A stretch of 6,652 bases of DNA, from NCBI GenBank assembly GCA_023392135.1, contig JAEVZQ010000025.1, forward strand, positions 1 to 6,652, written 5' to 3'. Under the pieces are notes generated by a model. That model saw only the letters and a list, made by a program, of their open reading frames with translations, was not told where the DNA came from and made no database searches. Within the stretch, counting starts at the first letter, position 1, and every line of letters begins with the position of its first letter. Position numbers and translations under genes: made by a program. This DNA comes from Pseudomonadota bacterium (lineage in GTDB: Bacteria; Pseudomonadota; Alphaproteobacteria; Rhizobiales; Hyphomicrobiaceae). Below, piece after piece: positions 1 to 6,558 of this stretch.

Positions 1-666
1 CCTTACACCTGGACCGGCATGGATGCCTACCTGGGCGTGATCTGCGTCAACACGGCGGTGGCGGGGAACATCCCTGTTCCGCCGTCCTGGAAGGATCTCA
101 CCAAGCCCGAGTTAAAAGGCAAGCTCGCCATGCCGCATCCGGCATCGTCCGGCACCGGCTATCTGACGGTCGGCGGGTGGCTGCAGAAGATGGGCGAGGA
201 AGAGGGCTGGAAGTTCATGGACGCCCTCCACGAGAACATGGCCGTTTACACCCACTCGGGCAGCGCACCTTGTGTGCAGGCGGCGAAGGGCGAGCGCGTG
301 GCTGGTATCGCACTCGACATGCGTGGCGCCTCCGAGAAGACCAAGGGCGCTCCACTGGAGGTGATCATCCCCACCGAAGGCGTCGGCTGGGAGATGGAAG
401 CCGCCGGCATCGTCAAGGGCACCAAGAACCTCGAGCTGGCCAAGAAGGTGGCCGACTGGGTCGCCACGAAGGACGCCAACGTGCTTTACAGCCAGACCTA
501 TGCCGTCGTGGCCTACCCCGGCGCCGGCAAGTATCCGCCCAACTATCCTGAGCATGCCGAGAAGGGCATGATCGATAACGACTTCGTCTGGATGGCCGAC
601 AACCGCGAGCGCATCCTGAAAGAGTGGACGAAGCGCTACGATAGCAAGGCGGCCCCAAAGAACTGA
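1..666 (+). CDS. phnS: 2-aminoethylphosphonate ABC transporter substrate-binding protein, 3' part (5' end outside window)
   Basis: This is the C-terminal 221 codons of a periplasmic solute-binding protein. The frame is open from base 1 and reads PYTWTGMDAYLG, so the ATG at 19 is an internal Met. Family members are about 340 residues, so roughly the first 120, including the signal peptide, lie off the window. Visible features are the SWKDLTKPELKGKLAMPHP segment and the SGTGYLTVGGWL stretch typical of FbpA/AEP-binding-like type 2 periplasmic proteins. The HSGSAPC loop follows, then the ALDMRGA strand, and the C-terminus ends in KAAPKN. Known for the family (the PhnS/PhnS2, AepX type): high-affinity capture of 2-aminoethylphosphonate and delivery to the permease. 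The AEP assignment rests on overall resemblance plus the downstream ATPase, fused permease and PbfA-like lyase. A related ligand such as hydroxylated or N-methylated AEP is possible. Confidence 0.85.
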   Translation, partial: PYTWTGMDAYLGVICVNTAVAGNIPVPPSWKDLTKPELKGKLAMPHPASSGTGYLTVGGWLQKMGEEEGWKFMDALHENMAVYTHSGSAPCVQAAKGERVAGIALDMRGASEKTKGAPLEVIIPTEGVGWEMEAAGIVKGTKNLELAKKVADWVATKDANVLYSQTYAVVAYPGAGKYPPNYPEHAEKGMIDNDFVWMADNRERILKEWTKRYDSKAAPKN

Positions 667-677
667 TCCGCAAGCAA

Positions 678-715
678 CGGGCGGCCGCTTTTCGTGTGGC
701 CGCCCGCATTTTTTT
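678..715 (+). terminator. Intrinsic terminator / attenuator between the binding-protein and ATPase genes
   Basis: A perfect 9-bp GC-rich inverted repeat (CGGGCGGCC at 678-686, GGCCGCCCG at 698-706) encloses an 11-nt loop. It is followed after two bases by seven T residues (709-715), the classic rho-independent arrangement. It lies 11 nt after the binding-protein stop and only 23 nt before the ATPase ATG, which leaves no room for a separate promoter between it and that gene. It most likely acts as a partial terminator and 3' mRNA stabiliser, giving more binding protein than membrane components. Otherwise the downstream genes need a promoter inside the 3' end of the binding-protein gene. Confidence 0.88.
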
Positions 716-724
716 CGAGAACTC

Positions 725-731
725 AATAGGA
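725..731 (+). promoter_or_regulatory. Ribosome binding site of the ATPase gene
   Basis: AATAGGA ends 7 nt before the ATG at 739. It starts 10 nt after the T-tract of the terminator, so translation of the ATPase depends on transcripts that read through the hairpin or start before it. It supports 739 as the start, although the protein then has about 20 residues ahead of the first conserved strand (LRISNLTKKYG). Confidence 0.6.
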
Positions 732-738
732 CTGCACT

Positions 739-1881
739 ATGCTGCAGACGCTCGATCGCAATTCCTCCACTCCGGCTGGGGACACCAATTTGCGCCCTGT
801 GCATCTCAGAATCAGCAATCTCACCAAGAAGTACGGGGCGTTCACCGCTCTTAAATCCGTCTCGCTCGACGTCTACGCCGGTGAGCTGATCTGCTTCCTT
901 GGACCATCAGGCTGCGGCAAGACCACGCTTCTGCGCGCGGTGGCAGGCCTCGATCTGCACGACGAGGGCCGTATCGAAATGGGCGGGCAGGATGTCTCGC
1001 ACCTGGCGCCGTCCGCCCGCGACTTCGGCATCGTGTTTCAATCCTACGCGCTTTTCCCCAACCTGACGGTCGCTGCGAATGTCGGGTACGGACTGGTCAA
1101 CCGGCGCATGCCTCGCGCGAAAGTCAACGCGCGGGTGAAGGAGCTTCTCGAGCTCGTCGGTTTGCCAGAACAGGGTTCCAAGTATCCAGCCCAGCTTTCC
1201 GGCGGCCAACAGCAGCGCGTCGCGCTGGCACGCGCGCTCGCAACATCGCCATCATTACTGTTGCTCGACGAGCCCCTGTCGGCACTCGACGCGCGCGTTC
1301 GCGTTCGACTCCGGGACGAGATCAAGGCCCTGCAGCGCCGCCTCGGCGTTACGACGATCCTGGTGACTCATGACCAGGAGGAGGCCCTTGCGATGGCCGA
1401 CCGGATCGTGGTCATGAACCATGGGGTCATCGAGCAGGTGGGCACGCCGCCCGAGGTTTACGGCGATCCGGCGACGGCTTTCGTTGCCGATTTCATCGGA
1501 CACATGAACTTCCTCGATGCGGAGATCACCGGGCCGGAGCACGCGCGGATCGGCAACGTGATGCTCCGCTCGATCAACGTTGGCGGCCGTTCCAGCGGCA
1601 CCCGCGTGAAGCTTGGCCTGCGGCCGGAAGAAATGCGCGTGCGCGGCATCGGCCCGGACACGGACAATGCGCTGACTGCACGGGTCGTGCTGCTCGACTA
1701 TCTCGGCGCGTTCTGCCGCGCGACGATGGACATCGAGGCAGCGGCTGGGATTCAGCTCGTGGCGGACTTCTCAGCAAACGCCGTCCGCGACCTCGGCATC
1801 AGCGAGGGGCAAGCGCTGACGGTCGCTCTGCCGGCGGAAAGTCTGCGCGTCTTCTCGCACGAAGAGGTCGCGCTCACATGA
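739..1881 (+). CDS. phnT: 2-aminoethylphosphonate ABC transporter ATP-binding protein
   Basis: This 380-residue cytoplasmic ATPase powers the importer. All nucleotide-binding motifs are present: Walker A GPSGCGKT (55-62), Q-loop Gln101 in VFQSYALFPNLTV, signature LSGGQQQR (153-160), Walker B LLLLDEP (173-179), D-loop SALD (181-184) and switch His211 (VTHDQEEA). The remaining 120 or so residues contain a TOBE-type regulatory domain (about 285-375; KLGLRPEEMRV opens it). This is the layout of CUT1/MOI-type ATPases such as PotA, FbpC and PhnT. The length is normal for the family. The start at 739 has a fair ribosome binding site, and the stop overlaps the permease start by 4 bp (ATGA), implying translational coupling. 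The sequence alone fits several substrate classes (spermidine, iron, phosphonate). The AEP assignment comes from the permease and the lyase next door. In marine AEP work the equivalent component is called AepV. Confidence 0.9.
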   Translation: MLQTLDRNSSTPAGDTNLRPVHLRISNLTKKYGAFTALKSVSLDVYAGELICFLGPSGCGKTTLLRAVAGLDLHDEGRIEMGGQDVSHLAPSARDFGIVFQSYALFPNLTVAANVGYGLVNRRMPRAKVNARVKELLELVGLPEQGSKYPAQLSGGQQQRVALARALATSPSLLLLDEPLSALDARVRVRLRDEIKALQRRLGVTTILVTHDQEEALAMADRIVVMNHGVIEQVGTPPEVYGDPATAFVADFIGHMNFLDAEITGPEHARIGNVMLRSINVGGRSSGTRVKLGLRPEEMRVRGIGPDTDNALTARVVLLDYLGAFCRATMDIEAAAGIQLVADFSANAVRDLGISEGQALTVALPAESLRVFSHEEVALT

Positions 1882-3572
1882 CCATGGCCGCTGTAGCAGC
1901 GCCGGCCCCCGCGCGTCAGCTGTCGCGCGAAGACTGGGTGATGCGGATCGGCATCACGACCCTGTGCGTGCTGCTCGTCATAGCCATCGCCCTGCCGCTG
2001 GGTCTTCTACTTTTCAAGAGCTTCCAACGCGATGGCCAGTTCGTCGGTCTCGCCAACTATGCTGTCTATTTCTCGACGCCGACGCTCGTCGCCTCGATCT
2101 GGAACAGCTTGTACGTGGCTGTTTCGGCAACAGCCATAACCGTGCCGCTCGCCTTCGCCTACGCCTATGCGCTGACGCGGACCTGCCTGCCGCTGAAGGG
2201 CGTCTTCATGGCGGTTGCGATGCTGCCGATCTTTGCGCCTTCGCTGCTCTCGGCAATTTCGTTCATCTATATTTTTGGAAACCAAGGCTTCCTGAAGGAG
2301 ATTTTGCTGGGCGCCTCGGTCTATGGGCCGATCGGCATCCAGATGGCGCTGGTTTACTACTGCTTCCCGTTCGCGGTGCTCATTCTCGTCACGGCGCTGT
2401 CGCTTGCTGATGGGAGGCTTTACGAGGTCGCAGCGGCGCTCGGCACATCCACTTGGCGCGTGTTCTGGACAGTCACGGTGCCGGGGATCAAATACGGCCT
2501 GGTGAGCGCCAGCTTCCTCGTGTTCACGCTGTCGATCACGGACTTCGGCATCGCGAAGGTCATCGGCGGCCAGTACAATGTGTTGGCGACGGACGTATAC
2601 AAGCAGGTTGTCGGCCAGCAGAACTTCGAGATGGGAGCCGTCGTCGGCTTCGTTCTGCTGGTGCCTGCGGTTGTTGCCTTCATCGTCGACCGCCTGATTC
2701 AACGCAAGCAGGTCGCGCTGCTATCCGCCCGCGCCGTGCCGCTGGAGCCGAAGCCGGTCGGCAGGCGGGACATGGCGTTCCTCGTCTACTGCTGCTTCGT
2801 GGGCGCGCTCATAATCGGAATTCTTGGCGTTGCGGTGTGGGCCTCGTTTATCACCTACTGGCCCTACAATCTGTCGCTCAGCCTCCGAAATTATAATTTC
2901 AACGAGTTCGACACGGCTGGCTGGCAGACCTACTTCAATTCGCTGAAAATGGCCTCGCTGGCCGCGATACTCGGGACTACGATCGTCTTCGCCGGTGCGT
3001 ATCTCGTCGAGAAGGGGCAGGGGTTCCGGAGTGGCCGTGCCTTTGCGCATCTTCTGGCGATGCTGCCGATGGCCGTGCCAGGGCTGGTGCTGGGCCTCGC
3101 CTACGTGTTCTTCGTCAACGCGCCGTGGAACCCGCTCAACGTGTTCTATGGCACGATCCTGGTTCTGGCGGTGAACACCATCGCGCACTTCTATACGGCG
3201 GCACACATCACGGCTGTGACGGCGCTGAAGCAGATCGACAATGAATTTGAGTCTGTCTCCGCCTCGCTGAAGGTGCCCTTCTGGCGCACGTTCATCCGCG
3301 TAACGGTGCCGATCTGCATGCCGGCTATTCTCAACATCGCTGTCTATATGTTCGTCAACGCGATGACGACCGTGTCAGCGGTGATTTTCCTATATGGACC
3401 GTACACGAAGCTTGCCTCGGTTTCGATCGTGCATATGGATGAAGCAGGCTTTACGGCAGGGGCAGCCGGAATGGCCACGCTCATCGTGCTGACGGCGCTC
3501 GGTGTGAAGCTCCTGCACTTTGCGCTCGACTGGCTCGTGTTCGGAAAGCTCCAGGCCTGGCGCAAGCGGTGA
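1878..3572 (+). CDS. phnU: 2-aminoethylphosphonate ABC transporter permease, two domains fused in one chain
   Basis: A 564-residue inner-membrane protein containing two MetI-type permease domains. About twelve hydrophobic segments are visible, near 24-46, 71-100, 108-134, 150-176, 206-226, 252-271, 300-324, 355-377, 390-414, 422-447, 483-506 and 527-553. Each half carries an EAA-type coupling loop for the ATPase: residues 183-202 (EVAAALGTSTWRVFWTVTVP) and 458-478 (starting ESVSASLKVPFW). The second loop has Lys465 where a Gly is usual. A linker at about 275-298 (QRKQVALLSAR to GRRD) joins the halves. Enteric bacteria have separate PhnU and PhnV; the fused form is the PhnU2/AepW-like arrangement found next to AEP genes. 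The ATG at 1878 overlaps the ATPase stop, with AGAGGT nine bases upstream. An ATG two codons on (1884) has no better site. Confidence 0.88.
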   Translation: MTMAAVAAPAPARQLSREDWVMRIGITTLCVLLVIAIALPLGLLLFKSFQRDGQFVGLANYAVYFSTPTLVASIWNSLYVAVSATAITVPLAFAYAYALTRTCLPLKGVFMAVAMLPIFAPSLLSAISFIYIFGNQGFLKEILLGASVYGPIGIQMALVYYCFPFAVLILVTALSLADGRLYEVAAALGTSTWRVFWTVTVPGIKYGLVSASFLVFTLSITDFGIAKVIGGQYNVLATDVYKQVVGQQNFEMGAVVGFVLLVPAVVAFIVDRLIQRKQVALLSARAVPLEPKPVGRRDMAFLVYCCFVGALIIGILGVAVWASFITYWPYNLSLSLRNYNFNEFDTAGWQTYFNSLKMASLAAILGTTIVFAGAYLVEKGQGFRSGRAFAHLLAMLPMAVPGLVLGLAYVFFVNAPWNPLNVFYGTILVLAVNTIAHFYTAAHITAVTALKQIDNEFESVSASLKVPFWRTFIRVTVPICMPAILNIAVYMFVNAMTTVSAVIFLYGPYTKLASVSIVHMDEAGFTAGAAGMATLIVLTALGVKLLHFALDWLVFGKLQAWRKR

Positions 3573-3574
3573 GG
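3568..3574 (+). promoter_or_regulatory. Ribosome binding site that decides the pbfA start
   Basis: GGTGAGG overlaps the permease stop codon (3570-3572) and lies 6 nt before the ATG at 3581. GGTGA is complementary to the 16S 3' end, so the ATG at 3581 is favoured. The in-frame GTG at 3569, which would give four extra residues and a 4-bp GTGA overlap, has no comparable site upstream. Confidence 0.5.
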
Positions 3575-3580
3575 CAGACC

Positions 3581-4975
3581 ATGAGCTCGGTGCCCGCCCG
3601 GCATGGCAGTGTGGCTCAATCCGAGAGCGACACGAATCTGACCAGCCGGCGTGCTGACTGGCAGAGCCGCACTCTCGATGATCGCACGCGCGCGCTGTTG
3701 GCGGAGGACGAGCGCCATTTCCTGCGCCAGTCCGTCTCGACGCCGTGCCTCAATGCCATCTCCAAGGCGGAGGGCATCTGGATCGAGGATGTCACCGGCC
3801 GGCGCTACATGGATTTCCATGGAAACAACGTTCATCATATCGGCTACGGGCATCCGCGCCTGAAACGCGCGATTGCCGAGCAGATGGAAAAGCTTCCGTT
3901 TGCGCCGCGGCGCTACGCGTGTGAGGAGGCCGTCGCGCTTGCCGCGAAGCTCGCCGAGATCACGCCGGGATCGCTATCGAAGGTGCTGTTTACGACCGGC
4001 GGCTCGGATGCCAACGAGGTCGCCATCAAGCTCGCCCGCACCGCGACGGGGCGGTTCAAGACGCTATCGTTCTGGGACAGCTTCCATGGCGCGGGCTTCG
4101 GCGCGGCGGCACTGTCCGGCGAGGCCCTGTTCCGCTCCGGTCCAGCAGCACCATTGGTGGCCGGAGCATCGCACGTAGCGCCATTCGCCTGCTTCCGCTG
4201 CCCCTACGGCTACCCGGTCGACGAGCGCGGCCAGCCGCGGATCGATCTTTGCCAGGTTACGTGCGCCCGGATGGTCGATTACGTCCTCTCGCGTGAGGGC
4301 GACGTTGCAGCCGTCATTGCGGAGCCGTCGCGTGTTGTGCCTTACCTGCCGCCGCCCGGCTTCTGGAAGATCGTTCGCGAAGCCTGCGATCGCCACGGCG
4401 CGCTTCTGATCTTCGACGAAATCCCAGCAGGTCTCGGTAAGACGGGCCGCATGTTTGCCTGTGAGCACGACGATGTGGTGCCGGATATCCTGGTGGTCGG
4501 AAAGGCTTTGGGCGGTGGCATCCTGCCGATCGCGGCGGTGGTCGCGCGGCCGGAGCTCGACGTCGGCGGAGACTGGGCATTCGGCCACTACACCCACGAG
4601 AAGAACCCGGTGACCAGCCGGGCCGCCCTGACCACGATCGAGATCATCCAGGACGAAGGTCTGGTCGAAAATGCGCGGCGCGTCGGTGAAATTGCCCTCG
4701 AGCGACTGGAGGACATGAAGCGCAAGCTGCCCGCCATCGGCGATGTCCGCGGCCGCGGCCTGCTTCTCGGCATCGAGCTGGTGAAGGATCGCGCCTCGAA
4801 GGAGCCCGACAATGATCGCGCCGAAGCGGTCATGTACGCCGCCCTGGACAAGGGTCTGTCGTTCAAGACGACCATGGGAAATGTCCTCACCCTCACACCC
4901 CCGTTGACGGTGACGGCTGATGAAATGCTGCACGCGCTCGACATTCTCGAGGATGCGATCCGTGCGGCTGGATGA
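3581..4975 (+). CDS. pbfA: (R)-1-hydroxy-2-aminoethylphosphonate ammonia-lyase (PLP-dependent, class III aminotransferase fold)
   Basis: A cytoplasmic PLP enzyme of 464 residues (468 if it starts at GTG 3569). Known for PbfA: it eliminates ammonia from (R)-1-hydroxy-2-aminoethylphosphonate to give phosphonoacetaldehyde, feeding the phosphonatase route. Seen, numbered from ATG 3581: N-terminal STPCLNAISKAEGIWIED and MDFHGNNVHHIGYGHPR (from 77); PLP-phosphate loop GGS (140-142); FHG (168-170) against the cofactor ring; Asp279 of DEIPAGLGKTG, which pairs with the pyridine nitrogen; Schiff-base Lys308 (VVGKALGGG); and GHYTHEKNPV (335-344). From recall, that last motif marks PbfA and replaces the TFGGNP segment of ordinary class III transaminases and of ethanolamine-phosphate phospho-lyase. 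The C-terminal MGNVLTLTPPLTVT is also family-like. Its position directly after an AEP importer supports the call. Alternatives are another phosphonate-related lyase or a transaminase. A Cys-rich stretch at 204-228 is described under findings. Confidence 0.85.
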   Translation: MSSVPARHGSVAQSESDTNLTSRRADWQSRTLDDRTRALLAEDERHFLRQSVSTPCLNAISKAEGIWIEDVTGRRYMDFHGNNVHHIGYGHPRLKRAIAEQMEKLPFAPRRYACEEAVALAAKLAEITPGSLSKVLFTTGGSDANEVAIKLARTATGRFKTLSFWDSFHGAGFGAAALSGEALFRSGPAAPLVAGASHVAPFACFRCPYGYPVDERGQPRIDLCQVTCARMVDYVLSREGDVAAVIAEPSRVVPYLPPPGFWKIVREACDRHGALLIFDEIPAGLGKTGRMFACEHDDVVPDILVVGKALGGGILPIAAVVARPELDVGGDWAFGHYTHEKNPVTSRAALTTIEIIQDEGLVENARRVGEIALERLEDMKRKLPAIGDVRGRGLLLGIELVKDRASKEPDNDRAEAVMYAALDKGLSFKTTMGNVLTLTPPLTVTADEMLHALDILEDAIRAAG

Positions 4976-5007
4976 CGATCACCGGCCCGAGCCGACCGGC
5001 CGAGTAG

Positions 5008-5025
5008 GAGGGGGCGAAGCCCCTC
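5008..5025 (+). other. GC-rich hairpin with a GCGAAGC tip in the pbfA-ligase gap
   Basis: GAGGGGGC and GCCCCTC flank a GAA triloop. Pairing 5011-5015 with 5019-5023 gives five GC pairs plus one GU; bulging one G gives seven pairs. GCGAAGC tips are known for exceptional stability. No T-tract follows, so it is not a standard intrinsic terminator. Processing or 3' stabilisation of the upstream mRNA is plausible. The rest of the 169-bp gap (4976-5144) shows an imperfect direct repeat (ACCGGCCCGAG at 4981, ACCGGCCGAG at 4995) and no convincing promoter. Confidence 0.5.
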
Positions 5026-5133
5026 ATGGGTACGCTGCATCAGACGACGGAAGGTGCGACCAAGCTATTCTCTTTCCTGGTTGAGGCGTGAGACGGTAAT
5101 GTGCGCGCTCGGGGCAAGGACATTCGGGCGAGT

Positions 5134-5141
5134 GGGAGGAG
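5134..5141 (+). promoter_or_regulatory. Strong ribosome binding site of the GS-like ligase gene
   Basis: GGGAGGAG lies just before the ATG at 5145 and is the best Shine-Dalgarno match in the window. The spacing is short: 3 nt from its end, 5 nt from GGGAGG. The reading frame is closed upstream by a TAA at 5097 and holds no earlier ATG, so the start is well determined. Confidence 0.75.
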
Positions 5142-5144
5142 TGG

Positions 5145-6512
5145 ATGCCGGGTAATCTGAGCTTTGAGGATCTGAAGCAGGCCGTTGCGTCCGGCGAAAT
5201 CGATACAGTGCTCGTCGCCTTCACCGACATGCAGGGGCGCCCCATCGGCAAGCGGTTTCACGCGGAGTTTTTCGTCAACGGCGGCTCGGAAGAAACGCAC
5301 GCCTGCAACTATCTGCTGACGGCGGACATCGACATGGAGCCGGTGCCCGGCTATGCGGCCGCGAGCTGGGCCAGTGGGTATGGCGATTTCGTCATGAAGC
5401 CGGACCTGTCGACGCTGCGGCGCATTCCGTGGCTCGAAGGCACCGCACTCGTGCTCTGCGATGTGCTTGATCACCACCATAATGACCTGCCACATTCGCC
5501 CCGCCAGATCCTCAAACGCCAGATCGCCCGGCTCGCCGAGCGCAACATGCGGGCGTATTTCGCTTCGGAGCTCGAGTTCTACCTTTTCGACGAGACGTTC
5601 GAGTCCGCGACGGCCAAGCGCTATCACGATTTGAAAACCGCGGGCTCCTACATCGAGGACTACCACATTCTGCAGACCACCAAGGAGGAGGGCGTCATGC
5701 GCGCCATCCGCAAGGGTCTGCACGCGGCGGGCATTCCGGTCGAGAACTCGAAGGGCGAGTGGGGTCCGGGCCAGGAGGAGATCAACGTCCGCTATGCCGA
5801 TGCGCTGGAAATGGCCGATCGGCACGTCGTAATGAAGAACGGCATCAAGGAGATTGCCCATCTGCAGGGCAAGGCCGTCACCTTCATGTCCAAGTGGCGC
5901 TACGACCTCGCCGGCTCGTCCGCTCACGTCCACGCCTCGCTGTGGGATGCGGCTGGTGAAACACCGCTGTTCCTCGACAAGGAAGGTGAGTTCGGCATGT
6001 CGAAGCTGATGCGGCAGTTCGTGGCCGGTCAGATCAAGTATGCCCGCGACATGACCTATTTCCTCGCGCCCTACATCAACTCTTACAAGCGCTTCCAGGC
6101 GGGCACGTTCGCACCGACCAAGACGGTGTGGAGCCTCGACAATCGCACGGCGGGCTTCCGTCTCTGCGGTGAGGGCACCAAGGGCATCCGCATCGAGTGC
6201 CGCATCGGCGGCGCCGATCTCAACCCGTACCTCGCGTTCGCAGCATTGCTGGCGTCGGGGCTCGCAGGCATCGACGAGAAGCTCGAGCTCGATTCGCCGT
6301 TTTCAGGTGACGCCTATGTCGGCGAGGGCATCCCCGAAGTGCCGAAGACACTACGCGAAGCGGTCGACTGCCTGGACAGGTCGGAGTTCATGCGCGAGGC
6401 ACTCGGCAGTGCCGTTGTCGACCACTACGTGCACACGGGGCGTTGGGAACAGCTCGAGTACGATCGCCGGGTGACCGACTGGGAGCTGAAGCGCGGCTTC
6501 GAGCGGTACTGA
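5145..6512 (+). CDS. Glutamine-synthetase-family gamma-glutamyl-amine ligase (GlnA4/PuuA-like)
   Basis: A 455-residue cytoplasmic GS-fold ligase. ATP-dependent condensation of glutamate with an amine is inferred. Domains: N-terminal beta-grasp (about 1-110; VAFTDMQGRPIGKR at 24-37) and catalytic barrel (about 117-455). Metal and glutamate residues are visible: E142/E144 in SELEFYLF, E205 and E212 in GEWGPGQEEIN, H261 in GSSAHVHASLW, NSYKRF (312-317), NRT (333-335), E351 and R353 in IECR, and NPYLAFAA (360-367). The loop that carries DGSS and the ammonium-binding Asp50 in true GS is here GYAAASWASGYGDF (69-82), without that Asp. The adenylylation-site NLYDL motif is also absent (SGDAYVGEGIPEVP instead). 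From recall it resembles Streptomyces GlnA4, a gamma-glutamylethanolamide synthetase, from VASGEIDTV at the N-terminus to VTDWELKRGFER at the C-terminus. Its substrate here is unknown; ordinary ammonia assimilation is less likely but not excluded. Confidence 0.82.
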   Translation: MPGNLSFEDLKQAVASGEIDTVLVAFTDMQGRPIGKRFHAEFFVNGGSEETHACNYLLTADIDMEPVPGYAAASWASGYGDFVMKPDLSTLRRIPWLEGTALVLCDVLDHHHNDLPHSPRQILKRQIARLAERNMRAYFASELEFYLFDETFESATAKRYHDLKTAGSYIEDYHILQTTKEEGVMRAIRKGLHAAGIPVENSKGEWGPGQEEINVRYADALEMADRHVVMKNGIKEIAHLQGKAVTFMSKWRYDLAGSSAHVHASLWDAAGETPLFLDKEGEFGMSKLMRQFVAGQIKYARDMTYFLAPYINSYKRFQAGTFAPTKTVWSLDNRTAGFRLCGEGTKGIRIECRIGGADLNPYLAFAALLASGLAGIDEKLELDSPFSGDAYVGEGIPEVPKTLREAVDCLDRSEFMREALGSAVVDHYVHTGRWEQLEYDRRVTDWELKRGFERY

Positions 6513-6514
6513 AG

Positions 6515-6553
6515 CGCCTTTCCCCATTTCGTCTGGGCAATGGGGGAAAGGCG
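6515..6553. terminator. Convergent hairpin, probable bidirectional terminator
   Basis: CGCCTTTCCCCATT (6515-6528) pairs with AATGGGGGAAAGGCG (6539-6553): 14 base pairs with one bulged G and a 10-nt loop. It fills almost the whole 46-bp gap between the ligase stop (6512) and the stop of the - strand gene (6559). Neither strand has a proper T-tract after the stem, so it may work as a weak or factor-dependent terminator or as a 3'-end stabiliser for both transcripts. Confidence 0.7.
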
Positions 6554-6558
6554 GCTCC

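Noticed and set aside
19..21. ATG as start of the binding protein
   Set aside because: The same frame is open back to base 1 and the product would lack the signal peptide and the first lobe, so it is an internal Met.
112..804. Open frame of 230 codons on the - strand opposite the binding-protein gene
   Set aside because: It runs through the terminator hairpin and antisense to a conserved protein. No family is recognised.
4064..4933. Long open frame of 289 codons on the - strand opposite pbfA
   Set aside because: It lies wholly opposite a gene with clear PLP-enzyme motifs. It reads as a low-complexity Arg/His/Asp/Gly-rich protein, the usual antisense shadow in GC-rich DNA.
5066..5071. TATTCT as a -10 box for a ligase-gene promoter
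   Set aside because: No acceptable -35 hexamer is found 16-18 nt upstream (GACGAC region). TTGAGG at 5081 likewise has no -10 at the right distance, and no sigma-54 type GG/GC pair was found.
5040..5933. Long open frame of 297 codons on the - strand opposite the ligase gene
   Set aside because: The + strand codes for a well-conserved GS-fold enzyme. The antisense product has no recognisable motif and follows third-position GC bias.
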